From the NCBI GenBank assembly GCA_947488155.1, contig CANKYK010000001.1:1568439-1632438 (forward strand): a DNA stretch of 64,000 bases, given 5' to 3'. The DNA comes from an uncultured Erythrobacter sp. (GTDB lineage Bacteria; Pseudomonadota; Alphaproteobacteria; Sphingomonadales; Sphingomonadaceae). This document shows positions 34,687 to 43,936 of this stretch, piece by piece (position 1 is the stretch's first letter; every line of letters starts with the position of its first letter). The position numbers and the translations under genes were made by a program. The notes beneath the pieces were generated by a model. That model worked only from the letters and a program-made list of their open reading frames with translations, did not search any database and was not told the origin of the DNA.

Positions 34687-36425
34687 GCAGCGGTTTTTTC
34701 TGCGCTTCTCTTGGGTGAGCCTGCAAACAGGGTCAGACGCTCATAATTCATGCGGTTGCGGCCAGCGGCCTTCGCTTCGTACAGCAGCATGTCGGCGCGG
34801 GCGTACATGTCATCAAAGGTCATCATGGTCGTGTCATGGCGCGGCAATTCGATCAGCCCCATGCTGGCGGTGACTGGCATATCCAGCCCCTCAACCTGAT
34901 GCATAATTCGCACCGGGATCGCTTCACGAAAAGCCTCCGCGCGCTGGCGCGTGTTCTTGCCGCGTAGCAGGATCACAAATTCCTCGCCGCCCAGGCGCAC
35001 CGCAATCGAATCGCGGTTCTCGCCGCCGCGAATTGCATCCGCGCAGGCTGTTAGAGCAGCATCGCCAGCCTGGTGGCCAAACCTGTCATTGACTAGTTTG
35101 AAGCGGTCGAGATCAAGCAAAGCGAATGTGTCAAACCCTTGCTCGCGCAGATCATCGAAGCGCGTTTCCACCGCGCGGCGATTGAGCAGACCGGTGAGCG
35201 GATCATGTTCTGACAAATGTGTGAGCTCGCGCGCATCGCGCAGGGCCCGGTCACGCTCGCGGCGGATCTGTAGGAAACGGTCCGCCACACCCAAAGCTGT
35301 GCCAATGCCCTCTGACAGAATGCCGATATAGAAAATTGGCAGCGCGTCTTGTTGCACACCGAGTGGGAAGACATGGGTCACAATCTGGATGAAGGTCGCC
35401 AAGAACATGGGCGCCCAACCGAACACCTGGAACTTCACCGAACGACTGCCCCGGCGCCAGGCATCAACCAATGCCATGACCAGCACGATGACCGGTACGG
35501 CCATGCTGAATGAATGGAAATTACCACCAAGGGGGCGAAGCACATCCAAGGATGCCGCATGGATGATGCTGACCGCGACGGTCCAAACCGCTGCATAAGG
35601 AATGATGCGATGGAGCTTGGCCGAGATCTTGCCCGGTTCAATGAAACTGCGGGTGAACATCAGCGCGACCGCCACACCCAACCCCATGCTCATGATCAGG
35701 CCGATGCGCAAAACCTCGGCGCTCATGGGCATCAGCAGGCCAAACAGATTGGCCCGCGTCGCGATCATGATGGCAAACACAACTGAAAGAGCAATGTGCC
35801 AAGCGAGGAAGGACTGGCGCAGCACCATCAAAAATGCCCCGTCGAGCGCGATCGGGATCAGCAGCACGCCGATCAAGGCGGCCAATGCCAGCAAAGCAGC
35901 AACGTCGCCTTCACTGAGGCCAGGAGCTTCTTCGATCAGCTTGGCCCGGGTGAGGGTTGGGCCGTGACCATTGCCTGTGAAAGCGGCCAGCACTTGGCGC
36001 GGCGGCGCGGCGCTGCCCGGCAGGTCCGTGTAAATGTACGGAGAGCCGATCACGCTGTGCATATCGGCGAGCGTTTTCGTCTCATATGTCCAGCGACCGT
36101 TGACGTCTTGCACCGCCAGATCGAGCTGATCGAAATGGCCGAGCCGTGTGTAGAGCACTTTGGGTGCGGTCTCGCCCTCAGCGATATCGAACCGCAAAGT
36201 CCAATCCCCGCCAGCGGGCTCATTGGTTAAGGGTTTGCAATTCCAGTTCTGCTCGGTGTTGGCCGCCGCGTTAACTTTTGGAGTTTGACCCGATGCGTCC
36301 ACCAACACACCTGAGACAATGCACGGCGCACGCGTTTCTGCCGCTGCAGCGGGCGACATGCCCAGTGCGGCCGTCAGCGCGAAAATCAGCGCCAAAAGAA
36401 GATCGTTAATACCCACCCGTGTCAC
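34683..36425 (-). CDS. Membrane diguanylate cyclase (7TMR-DISM type, GGDEF)
   Basis: Makes cyclic di-GMP. After a signal-like segment (ALTAALGMSPAAAAET) there is a periplasmic beta-rich domain (about 30-175, 7TMR-DISM extracellular type), then about seven membrane helices (about 180-385) and a GGDEF domain starting at LTHLSEHDPLTGLLNRRA. The active motif reads RLGGEEFVILL. I saw no RxxD inhibitory site directly before it. The start is GTG at 36425. It probably links an envelope signal, perhaps a carbohydrate, to c-di-GMP. 580 aa. Confidence 0.92.
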   Translation of the reverse strand: MTRVGINDLLLALIFALTAALGMSPAAAAETRAPCIVSGVLVDASGQTPKVNAAANTEQNWNCKPLTNEPAGGDWTLRFDIAEGETAPKVLYTRLGHFDQLDLAVQDVNGRWTYETKTLADMHSVIGSPYIYTDLPGSAAPPRQVLAAFTGNGHGPTLTRAKLIEEAPGLSEGDVAALLALAALIGVLLIPIALDGAFLMVLRQSFLAWHIALSVVFAIMIATRANLFGLLMPMSAEVLRIGLIMSMGLGVAVALMFTRSFIEPGKISAKLHRIIPYAAVWTVAVSIIHAASLDVLRPLGGNFHSFSMAVPVIVLVMALVDAWRRGSRSVKFQVFGWAPMFLATFIQIVTHVFPLGVQQDALPIFYIGILSEGIGTALGVADRFLQIRRERDRALRDARELTHLSEHDPLTGLLNRRAVETRFDDLREQGFDTFALLDLDRFKLVNDRFGHQAGDAALTACADAIRGGENRDSIAVRLGGEEFVILLRGKNTRQRAEAFREAIPVRIMHQVEGLDMPVTASMGLIELPRHDTTMMTFDDMYARADMLLYEAKAAGRNRMNYERLTLFAGSPKRSAEKTAA

Positions 36426-36618
36426 GAGATGTTAACTACGGTAAAACTCCTTAGAGCAGGTTAAAATCTTGTAAGAAAATCCGACGTTTTTCGCGCTGTG
36501 ACAAATGCTTCCAAGTATTCGCTCTGAGGCTCTTGGTCAGGCACCGCGGGTCGTTTGGCGCCGGTCAGCCTTGCGGCACCGCTGCAATGTTTGGCCTGTT
36601 GAAAAGTTATGGCAGTGA

Positions 36619-36647
36619 TTGTCACTAATCCGTCGCATACCGGTCAT
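36619..36647 (+). promoter_or_regulatory. Triple Pho box upstream of OprP-like porin
   Basis: TTGTCAC (36619), CCGTCGC (36630) and CGGTCAT (36641) are spaced exactly 11 bp start to start, the PhoB direct-repeat geometry. The array ends 36 bp before the porin ATG at 36684, in place of a -35 box. The rest of the 258-bp gap to the diguanylate cyclase has no other clear signal. Confidence 0.78.
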
Positions 36648-36683
36648 AGAGGCGTCTCGAATCTGCAAAGGTTGGGGAATCCA

Positions 36684-38057
36684 ATGACACGTAAAACTTC
36701 ACTTATTGCACTCGCTGGGGCCATGGTGGTTTCCACCCCTGCCAGCGCTCAAGACGGCGGCGATCTGCGCGAAGAAATGGCGCAAATGCGCGCGCAAATG
36801 GCCGCAATGGCGGCCAGAATTGATCAGCTCGAAGGTGAGCTGGAAGAGGTCGAAGCGGAGGCCGTGGCGGCGAAAGCCGAGGCTAAGTCTGCTGGAACGG
36901 CGATCGCGGCTGTTCAGGAAACTCAGCAAGAAGACGATGGAACCACCATTGCCTTTAAAGGGGCGCCAGAGATCAAAGGCAAAGGCGGTTGGAGCTTCAA
37001 GCCACGCGGGCGCTTGCAATATGATGCGGGCTTTGTGAACGCGCCAGACGGCGCCACCGGCAATGAAGGCTTTGGCAGCGAAGCGCGCCGAGCGCGTTTG
37101 GGTGTGTCGGGTTCAATTCCCGGAGGCTTTGGCTACAAAGTGGAGGTTGATTTTGCCGGAAGCGATCTAACCGTCACCGATGCGATTATCACGTATAAGG
37201 ATGACGGTCTTAAGATCAGTGCTGGCCATTTTAACACCTTCCAAGGTTTGGAAGAACTCACCAGCAGCGTCCACACAACTTTTCTAGAACGTGCTGCTTT
37301 TACCGATGCGTTTGGTTTTGAGCGCCGCGTCGGGATTGGCGCGGAATACAACGCGGGTGATGTCTTGCTGCAAGGCGGGGTGTTCACCGACAATATGGAT
37401 GATCTCTCCAATCAAAATTGGAGCGTGGATGGCCGGGCGGTGTTCATGCCCAAGGTTGGCGATACACAGCTGCACTTTGGCGGCTCGCTGCATTACAACA
37501 GTCTCGAAGACGGCAGCACGGTTCGTTATCGCCAACGGCCACTGGTCCACTTCACCTCTGACCGGTTCATAAGCACTGGTAATTTTGCGGCGGAAAGTGA
37601 GCTGGGCGTTGGGTTAGAGGCTGCGGTACTTGCTGGGCGTTTTCATGCACAGGCCGAAACTTTCTGGCAAACTGTGGACACCCCGCTGGCGGCCTCCGAT
37701 CCGACATTTTTCGGCGGTTATACGAGCGTTGGTTACTACCTGACCAAAGGGGATACACGCGGGTACAAGAGTGGGGTCTTTGGCCGCTCTAAGCCAGCGA
37801 ATCCGGTTGGTGAAGGCGGCTTTGGATCGCTTCAGCTAAACCTCCGCTATGACTACTTAGACCTTAATGATGGGCCGATCCTGGGTGGTCAGCAAAACGG
37901 CTATTTCGTCTCACTGGCTTGGAAGCCAACCGATTACACCATGCTGCTCGCAAATTACGGTCGCCTGCAGTACAATGATGCGGTCTTGCCAACGGCCACG
38001 GGTGACACGTCTTACGGTGTGGATTCCTTTGGCATTCGCGCTCAGATCGTCTTCTAA
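36684..38057 (+). CDS. Phosphate-selective porin O/P family outer-membrane channel
   Basis: 457-aa outer-membrane beta-barrel. Signal peptide ends in STPASAQDGG; residues about 30-75 form a coiled coil (LREEMAQMRAQMAAM, RIDQLEGELEEVEAEA), as in OprP/OprO trimers; the barrel begins at GGWSFKPRGRLQYDAGFVN and ends with a C-terminal Phe (RAQIVF), the BAM recognition residue. The Pho box just upstream supports anion or polyphosphate uptake under phosphate limitation. I chose ATG 36684 because an open frame from 36609 would run through the Pho box and lacks a signal peptide. PstS follows. Confidence 0.9.
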   Translation: MTRKTSLIALAGAMVVSTPASAQDGGDLREEMAQMRAQMAAMAARIDQLEGELEEVEAEAVAAKAEAKSAGTAIAAVQETQQEDDGTTIAFKGAPEIKGKGGWSFKPRGRLQYDAGFVNAPDGATGNEGFGSEARRARLGVSGSIPGGFGYKVEVDFAGSDLTVTDAIITYKDDGLKISAGHFNTFQGLEELTSSVHTTFLERAAFTDAFGFERRVGIGAEYNAGDVLLQGGVFTDNMDDLSNQNWSVDGRAVFMPKVGDTQLHFGGSLHYNSLEDGSTVRYRQRPLVHFTSDRFISTGNFAAESELGVGLEAAVLAGRFHAQAETFWQTVDTPLAASDPTFFGGYTSVGYYLTKGDTRGYKSGVFGRSKPANPVGEGGFGSLQLNLRYDYLDLNDGPILGGQQNGYFVSLAWKPTDYTMLLANYGRLQYNDAVLPTATGDTSYGVDSFGIRAQIVF

Positions 38058-38104
38058 TTACGCGGCGGCGGCATGGCGGGGTACGCTCTGCGTTTCGCCT
38101 GCTG

Positions 38105-38133
38105 CTGTCATAAGCATGTCACAAAGTCCGCAT
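38105..38133 (+). promoter_or_regulatory. Pho box upstream of pstS
   Basis: CTGTCAT (38105-38111, perfect consensus half), ATGTCAC (38116-38122) and a weaker TCCGCAT (38127-38133) stand at 11-bp intervals. The array ends 37 bp before the pstS ATG, the same distance as at the porin gene. Confidence 0.85.
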
Positions 38134-38170
38134 AGCGCGCCCATGAATTCTTCTATCAAGGACCATCCTG

Positions 38171-39232
38171 ATGAAACTCACTAAAACAATTGCAATCTCT
38201 CTTATGGCTTCGGTCGCAGTCGCTGGTTGCAGCGAAGGCGCTGGTGGTGGCGGTGCCCGCGATTCGATCCGCGCTGTTGGCTCGTCGACGGTCTATCCAT
38301 TTGCCAAGCAAGTGGCAGAGAGTTTCGCTCGCTCGAACCCTGACTACAAATCACCATTGATCGAATCCACCGGTTCTGGCGGCGGCATTAAGCTGTTCTG
38401 CGGCGGTGAAGGCGCCGACACACCCGACATGGTCAACGCATCACGCCGTATGAAGGTTAGTGAATTTGAGACCTGCGCATCGAACGGTGTTAATGACATC
38501 ATCGAATTGCAAGTTGGCCTCGATGGGATTGCGTTTGCCGCTGCGCAAGACGGCATCACGCTGAACCTCACACCAAGGATCGTTTACGAAGCGCTGGCAA
38601 AAAGCCCATATGGCGGCGAGCAAACAGCCAAGACCTGGGCTGATGTTGATCCATCGCTGCCTGCTGAGCCGATCCTGGTTTACGGCCCGCCATCAACCTC
38701 TGGCACGCGCGACGCGCTGAAAGAATTGGTGCTTGAGGCTGGCTGTGACAGCAATCCAGAAATGGAAGCACTGAAAGCGGAAGATAAAGACAAACATCAG
38801 CAGGTTTGCACCGAAGTGCGCAGCGACGGTGCCTATGTTGACCAGAGCGAGCAGGACAATCTGATCGTTCAAAAGATCGAAAATGATCCCGGTGCGGTCG
38901 GCGTGTTCGGCTTCTCTTACCTCGAAGAGAACGCCGACAAGGTCAAAGGCCTGCCGATGAACGAAGTCGATCCGACATACGACAACATCGCCAGCTTTGC
39001 TTATCCTGGCGCGCGTCCGCTCTATGTCTATGTGAAGAAAAACCACATGAGCGCGATCCCAGGCCTCGACCTGTACCTGGCTGAATGGGTGAAGAACTGG
39101 AAGGCTGACGGCCCGCTCGCCAAGATCGGCCTGGTCGCATCGCCAGCCGACGTGATGGCGGCGAACGAAGCGCGGGTGACCGACCTTCTGACACTGACCA
39201 AGGCTGAGCTGGAAGCGCCAGCGGCTGAGTAA
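38171..39232 (+). CDS. pstS: Phosphate-binding protein PstS family, lipoprotein
   Basis: Periplasmic phosphate-binding component of ABC uptake. Lipoprotein signal with VAVAGC (Cys20); phosphate-loop residues in IRAVGSSTVYPFAKQVAESF, ESTGSGGGIKLFCGG and SGTRDALKEL. 353 aa. Pho box upstream and intrinsic terminator downstream make it a single-gene unit: pstC, pstA, pstB and phoU are not nearby. Together with the porin gene it forms an outer-membrane/periplasm phosphate-capture pair. Confidence 0.94.
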   Translation: MKLTKTIAISLMASVAVAGCSEGAGGGGARDSIRAVGSSTVYPFAKQVAESFARSNPDYKSPLIESTGSGGGIKLFCGGEGADTPDMVNASRRMKVSEFETCASNGVNDIIELQVGLDGIAFAAAQDGITLNLTPRIVYEALAKSPYGGEQTAKTWADVDPSLPAEPILVYGPPSTSGTRDALKELVLEAGCDSNPEMEALKAEDKDKHQQVCTEVRSDGAYVDQSEQDNLIVQKIENDPGAVGVFGFSYLEENADKVKGLPMNEVDPTYDNIASFAYPGARPLYVYVKKNHMSAIPGLDLYLAEWVKNWKADGPLAKIGLVASPADVMAANEARVTDLLTLTKAELEAPAAE

Positions 39233-39254
39233 TCAGCGATAGAATTTGCGTGAG

Positions 39255-39294
39255 GGCGCGGTCTGGCTTGATGCTGGGCCGCGCCTTTGCTTTT
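39255..39294 (+). terminator. Intrinsic terminator of pstS
   Basis: GGCGCGG (39255-39261) pairs perfectly with CCGCGCC (39279-39285); TTTGCTTTT follows. It starts 23 bp after the pstS stop and lies before the convergent DUF4166 gene. Confidence 0.88.
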
Positions 39295-39313
39295 GGCGGT
39301 TCTACAGCGCCGC

Positions 39314-40936
39314 TCAGATGGACCGCAGTCGCCCTTTGTAATGGACCAGATCGCCGATCAGCGGCAGGGCCATGGCCACATCGAAAATGAAGTCTTCGCC
39401 ATCCTGGGTCTCGCTGGCCTTTACGCGCGGCGCGAGCATCATCGGCATGGGAATGCCAAAGGCCGTCCAGCGCGTGATCTGCATCTCCAATCCTTGTTCG
39501 CTGACAGGCAGATCGAAAGTGAAACGCAATGGGCCAAAGCGTTCGGTCAAATGGCCGTCCACCTCTGCCAGAACGCTGTGAAACCGGCGTCCACTGAAAT
39601 CGCGGATCCATTTTTCGCGGCCATGATCCTCGCGAAATTCAAGGTGCAGCTGGTGTTCTCCCGCCTCTGGAAAGCGGATGATGGCGGAAATCAGCCGGGC
39701 GACAATGTTCGTCCCGCGAGTGACCGTGGCACTTCCCTGCGCTCCGGCGTCTCCGCAGAGCAGATGTAAGTCTCGCACGGCTTTGGGCAGGCGCTCGAAG
39801 CTATCGCCGAGCACTCTTTTGTAGAGCGGAATGTACGGGACCGCGCTAGTGCTCGTCTCCAGGTCAAGCTCGCTGAACAGCGGCTCAAACTGAGCAAGCG
39901 TCAGCTCTTCATGGGCCGCTCTTGCACCAGCGGTCACCTTTGCACCTGCCAATGCGTTGGCTAGCAATTGCGCGGCGAAGAGCGGGATCTCCGGGCCGTT
40001 TCCATCCTTGGCGATCAGATGCCATGCGCGTTTCTCAAACCCGTCGGAGCCTTTTACGCACGCGCGCACCGTCATAAAGCTGTTGCCGTCGGAAAATGGC
40101 TGGGTGAGTTTTTGCAGCGGCAGCAATAGCCTGCGCAATCCAATCAAAGAACGCAGCCAGCCCCAGCGCACCGTCCAACTGAGCAGCCACATGGCAACCA
40201 CCTGAAAGCCGAACTCAGGCCCGGCGCTGAACCGGGTCGCCGGCTTTCCGGGTAGAGAGGCGGGGACGAGGTCAAGATCGGGCACATCCGCCAGAGCCAC
40301 CAACCGCGAGATACGCGTGCCGTCCTTAGTCTTCAGTCTTATTCGTTCCACCTGCTGCCAGCCATGCGAGGTTCCCCACCGCTGACCCTGCCAGATGCGC
40401 AGCTTCTGACCCACGTAAGACAGGATCGCCGATGCGACCGAAGTGCCCGCGCTGGCCTTGTCAGAGGCGCTGATCGCCATGTCGACCCGCGTCACCGCCT
40501 CGCAGTCTTGGGTGAGATCGCGCAGCACCGCGCCAGACAGCGCGGGAACGCTGGAGGCCCCTGAAATCACCGCCACGCCCGCGTCCCGTGCTCGCGCATC
40601 CATCGCGCTGATGTCGGTTACAAATGCGCGCGCATCGGCAAGGTCGAGATAATGCACCCCGAGTGCGCAGCAGGCCTCAGGCACCCTGTAATCGCTGTCT
40701 TGAAAGGGGCCGGCTGCATCGATGAGGAGAAAGGGGGTGTGAGCCTCCAAACATGGGGCAATGTCACCGCTGCGATCGAGCCGAATTCCTTTGGCGGACT
40801 GCAATGTGCTGGCCATTGCATCAGCTTTCTCGGCGCTTCTGCCAGCGATGATGAGGTGCCAACCGTCTACGTCCAATCGCCGCGCAAGCCGGGCCCCGAA
40901 CCCGCCATAGCCGCCGATTATCAGCGCGCTCTTCAC
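39314..40936 (-). CDS. Rossmann-fold dehydrogenase-like protein with DUF4166 domain
   Basis: The 540-aa product begins with a Rossmann dinucleotide motif (ALIIGGYGGFGARLARRL) followed by a saccharopine-dehydrogenase-like region (LLIDAAGPFQDSDYRVPEACCALGVHYLDLAD, VISGASSVPALSGAVL). From about residue 360 it carries a DUF4166 module (YKRVLGDSFERLPKAVRDLH, WIRDFSGRRFHS). The reaction is unknown. It overlaps the DCC gene by four bases (ATGA), so they are cotranslated. Confidence 0.85.
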   Translation of the reverse strand: MKSALIIGGYGGFGARLARRLDVDGWHLIIAGRSAEKADAMASTLQSAKGIRLDRSGDIAPCLEAHTPFLLIDAAGPFQDSDYRVPEACCALGVHYLDLADARAFVTDISAMDARARDAGVAVISGASSVPALSGAVLRDLTQDCEAVTRVDMAISASDKASAGTSVASAILSYVGQKLRIWQGQRWGTSHGWQQVERIRLKTKDGTRISRLVALADVPDLDLVPASLPGKPATRFSAGPEFGFQVVAMWLLSWTVRWGWLRSLIGLRRLLLPLQKLTQPFSDGNSFMTVRACVKGSDGFEKRAWHLIAKDGNGPEIPLFAAQLLANALAGAKVTAGARAAHEELTLAQFEPLFSELDLETSTSAVPYIPLYKRVLGDSFERLPKAVRDLHLLCGDAGAQGSATVTRGTNIVARLISAIIRFPEAGEHQLHLEFREDHGREKWIRDFSGRRFHSVLAEVDGHLTERFGPLRFTFDLPVSEQGLEMQITRWTAFGIPMPMMLAPRVKASETQDGEDFIFDVAMALPLIGDLVHYKGRLRSI

Positions 40937-41358
40937 AGCATGCGGTCCCGCAAATGCTCCGGCGGCAGCCAGCAGGTGTCGCGCTTGCCAAAGATCTTAT
41001 AGCGGTTGCGCGCGATCAGGCGGTAGACGGGGTCGCGCAGCGCGCGCGGGAATATGCGCAGCACTGTTACCGCCTTCCATGGCCATCCCAGCCCTTCGTA
41101 AATGGCGATCACTGCATCGCTATCGCGACGGGCTGTGTCCCCTTCAACCACGATGATCGTGTCGGGATCACTTGGGTCAATGCCGAAACGCCGAAACAGG
41201 TCGGCGCCAACATCGCTTTGCATGGAGGCGAGGCGAAAATGAGCCGCGTGGTCAAATTTTAGAACGAACCGCGCATTCGCCGAACACAGCACGCATTCGG
41301 CATCGAACAGGATGATCGCGTGGTTCCGCTCGCCCGTCTGCATGGTCTCATCGGGCAT
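40933..41358 (-). CDS. DCC-family thiol-disulfide oxidoreductase-like protein
   Basis: The family-defining DxxCxxC is present as FDAECVLCSANARFVLKFD near the N-terminus, and the C-terminal block YRLIARNRYKIFGKRDTCWLPP is also typical. About 141 aa from ATG 41358; ATG 41343 is an alternative. Function of DCC proteins is not established; the CxxC suggests redox chemistry. It sits 11 bp after ftsK and overlaps the DUF4166 gene. Confidence 0.88.
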   Translation of the reverse strand: MPDETMQTGERNHAIILFDAECVLCSANARFVLKFDHAAHFRLASMQSDVGADLFRRFGIDPSDPDTIIVVEGDTARRDSDAVIAIYEGLGWPWKAVTVLRIFPRALRDPVYRLIARNRYKIFGKRDTCWLPPEHLRDRML

Positions 41359-41369
41359 TGCCAATCGAC

Positions 41370-43745
41370 CTACAGCGGGTTGCCATCCTGATCGCGGTAA
41401 ATCTCGCGCCGACCGACATGGTTCGCTGGGCCGACCAGACCTTCGCCTTCCATCCGCTCGATCCATTTCGCTGCCGTGTTGTAGCCAACGCCCATTTGCC
41501 GTTGCAGCCAGGAGCCGCTGGCCTTTTGCGCTTCAAACACTGCCTGGCAGGCCTGGCGATACTTGCGCTCGGCCGGATCGTCGCTGGCGGTCATTTCGTC
41601 TTCAAAGGCAAATCCGCCGCCGTCTTCCGGCTCCTCGGTGACCGCATCGACATAGTCAGGCTTGCCCTGAGCGCGCCAGAAGTCAGCTACGGCCTCCACC
41701 TCTTCGTCCGATACGAACGGACCGTGGACCCGGATCATCGCGCCGGTGTTTGGCTTATACAGCATGTCGCCTTTGCCCAGCAGTTGCTCTGCGCCTTGCT
41801 CGCCCAGAATGGTGCGGCTGTCGATGCGGCTGGTGACCTTAAAGCTGATGCGGGTCGGCAAGTTGGCTTTGATCACGCCGGTGATAACGTCGACCGATGG
41901 GCGTTGGGTCGCCATGATCAGGTGGATACCGGCCGCGCGCGATTTCTGGCTCAGGCGCTGGATCAGAACCTCGATCTCTTTGCCGACGGTGACCATCAAG
42001 TCGGCTAGCTCGTCGACGATCAGCACGATCAGCGGCAATGGTTCATAATCGAGCTGCTCTTCTTCATACAGCTCTTCACCGGTTTCTGGATCAAATCCGG
42101 TCTGCACGCGGCGGCCCAGCGGCGTGCCCTTGGCCGCCGCCGCGCTTACCTTCTCGTTGAAATTGCCGATATTGCGCGAGTTGACCGAGGACATCATGCG
42201 GTAACGCCGTTCCATCTCCTCAACCGCCCATTTGAGCGCCCGCACGCTCTTGTGCGGCTCTGTCACCACGGGTGAGAGCAGGTGCGGAATGTCGTCGTAA
42301 CTGGCCAATTCCAGCACCTTAGGATCGATCAGGATCATGCGGCATTCCGCCGGCGTGAAGCGGTAGAGCAGCGACAGCAGAATACAGTTGAGACCAACCG
42401 ATTTACCAGAGCCGGTGGTGCCTGCGACGAGCAAATGCGGCATCGCTGCAAGATCGGCGATGATCGGCTCACCGGCGATGTCCTTGCCCAGAATCATCGG
42501 CAATGCGCCCTTGCTTTCGGCAAAGTCCGCGCAGGCAGCAAGCTCTTTCAGCATCACCATTTGCCGGTCTGCATTCGGCAGCTCAATGCCCATTACGGTC
42601 TTACCGGGGATCGGCGAGACGCGGGCTGAAATGGCCGACATGTTGCGCGCGATATCTTCGGCCAGGCCAACCACCCGGCTGGCCTTGATGCCCGGCGCAG
42701 GCTCCAGCTCGTACATGGTGACGACGGGGCCAGTGCGAACGGCGGTGATCTCGCCCTTCACGTTGAAATCGTCGAGCACGTTTTCCAGCAGGCGCGCATT
42801 GCGTTCCAGCGCCAGCTTGTCGAGCCTGGGCGCGAAGTCCTCTGGCGGCGGGGTGAGGAGATCTAGGCTGGGTAGATCATAGGTCGCGAACATATCGCGC
42901 TGCTTTGTTTTGGCCATGGCCGCGCGTTTTGGCGGGGCAGACGGATCGGTGATTTCCGGCGCGCGGCGCCGGGATGGCTCAATGACCGGCTCGGCCTTGT
43001 CCTTACCCTTGGCTTTGGCCTTTTTCGGCTCACTGGACAGCTTGGGTAGCGACAGGTCAGGCCCATTGGGCAGGCCCCCAAAGCCGGGCACGCGCGCGAG
43101 CAATTTGCCGCGTACAAAGTCTGGCAGCGTCAGCAGCGCCCGCCAATCAATCGCGAAGATACGCGTGAGCAGCGCGACACCGGCGGCGAGTGAAGCGAGC
43201 GCTAGACCCAGGATGACCCAGCCTTGTGCACCTTCGCCGAACCTTCCAGCCACTGCCTCGATGGCGGAGGCTCCAAGCAAGCCCGAAACGCCGCCCAATT
43301 GCGCGGGCAAAGTGCCGCCCGTCCCGTCAAAGGCGAGCGACAGCACAGTGGATAGCAGGACCATTGCGATCATCAGCAGGCCAGTGGGCAGCCACCAACG
43401 TGTGGTCTCTTCTTCATCGCCGTTTTCAACATCGAGCCACAATTTGCGCGCCGAGATATAGAGCAGCGGCAAGAGCAGGATCGCGGTCAGGCCAAATGCG
43501 AACAGAACCCGGTCGGCCGCCCATGCGCCCCACACACCCATCCAATTACTGACTTCGTTGGCCGCAGCGGCGGTTGAGGGGCTGGGATCGGTTTGGGTGT
43601 AGCTGGCGAGTGAGAGCGAGAGAAAGCCGAGCGTCCCGATCAGCGCGGCCGCGCCTGTCATCTGCGCAAAGCGGCGCATCGACCGGCGGAAAGCTGCCCG
43701 CCAGTCTGGATTGGCGTTTCTGGTGTTGATTGCCCGTGTCGCCAT
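41370..43745 (-). CDS. ftsK: DNA translocase FtsK
   Basis: Septal DNA pump that clears the chromosome terminus during division. 791 aa from ATG 43745 (AAGGA nine bases upstream). Four membrane helices lie in the first 190 residues, a charged linker follows to about 275, then the alpha/beta motor with Walker A HLLVAGTTGSGKSVGLN and Walker B LPLIVLIVDELADLM. The C-terminal gamma winged helix (RQACQAVFEAQKASGSWLQRQMGVGYNTAAKWIERME) reads KOPS-type sites. Complete and of normal alphaproteobacterial size; the linker is short. Confidence 0.97.
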   Translation of the reverse strand: MATRAINTRNANPDWRAAFRRSMRRFAQMTGAAALIGTLGFLSLSLASYTQTDPSPSTAAAANEVSNWMGVWGAWAADRVLFAFGLTAILLLPLLYISARKLWLDVENGDEEETTRWWLPTGLLMIAMVLLSTVLSLAFDGTGGTLPAQLGGVSGLLGASAIEAVAGRFGEGAQGWVILGLALASLAAGVALLTRIFAIDWRALLTLPDFVRGKLLARVPGFGGLPNGPDLSLPKLSSEPKKAKAKGKDKAEPVIEPSRRRAPEITDPSAPPKRAAMAKTKQRDMFATYDLPSLDLLTPPPEDFAPRLDKLALERNARLLENVLDDFNVKGEITAVRTGPVVTMYELEPAPGIKASRVVGLAEDIARNMSAISARVSPIPGKTVMGIELPNADRQMVMLKELAACADFAESKGALPMILGKDIAGEPIIADLAAMPHLLVAGTTGSGKSVGLNCILLSLLYRFTPAECRMILIDPKVLELASYDDIPHLLSPVVTEPHKSVRALKWAVEEMERRYRMMSSVNSRNIGNFNEKVSAAAAKGTPLGRRVQTGFDPETGEELYEEEQLDYEPLPLIVLIVDELADLMVTVGKEIEVLIQRLSQKSRAAGIHLIMATQRPSVDVITGVIKANLPTRISFKVTSRIDSRTILGEQGAEQLLGKGDMLYKPNTGAMIRVHGPFVSDEEVEAVADFWRAQGKPDYVDAVTEEPEDGGGFAFEDEMTASDDPAERKYRQACQAVFEAQKASGSWLQRQMGVGYNTAAKWIERMEGEGLVGPANHVGRREIYRDQDGNPL

Positions 43746-43852
43746 GTTCTCGCGTCCTTTGAATTGGTCACCCAAGAATCGCAGAGCGAGGACTCGGGGT
43801 CAAGCCAAGAGCGATAGTACGGTGAAACTGGCTGGTTTAGATACACGCACTG

Positions 43853-43920
43853 CACCCTTTCACTCGGATGTTTTCCGAAGCTGATCCGGGTGGAAGGGTG
43901 GAGGGTACGGGCGGTAACGG
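43853..43920. repeat. Long inverted-repeat element, copy C, degenerate left arm
   Basis: The right arm 43885-43920 matches copy A closely (core GGAAGGGTGGAGGG). The left arm keeps only 16 bases (43853-43868), pairing at 14 positions plus two G-T wobbles across a 16-bp loop; beyond that the left arm is unrelated. The loop sequence differs from copies A and B. It occupies the otherwise featureless 191-bp gap between ftsK and the ThiE-like gene. Confidence 0.8.
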
Positions 43921-43936
43921 TCCTCTTACAGATAGC

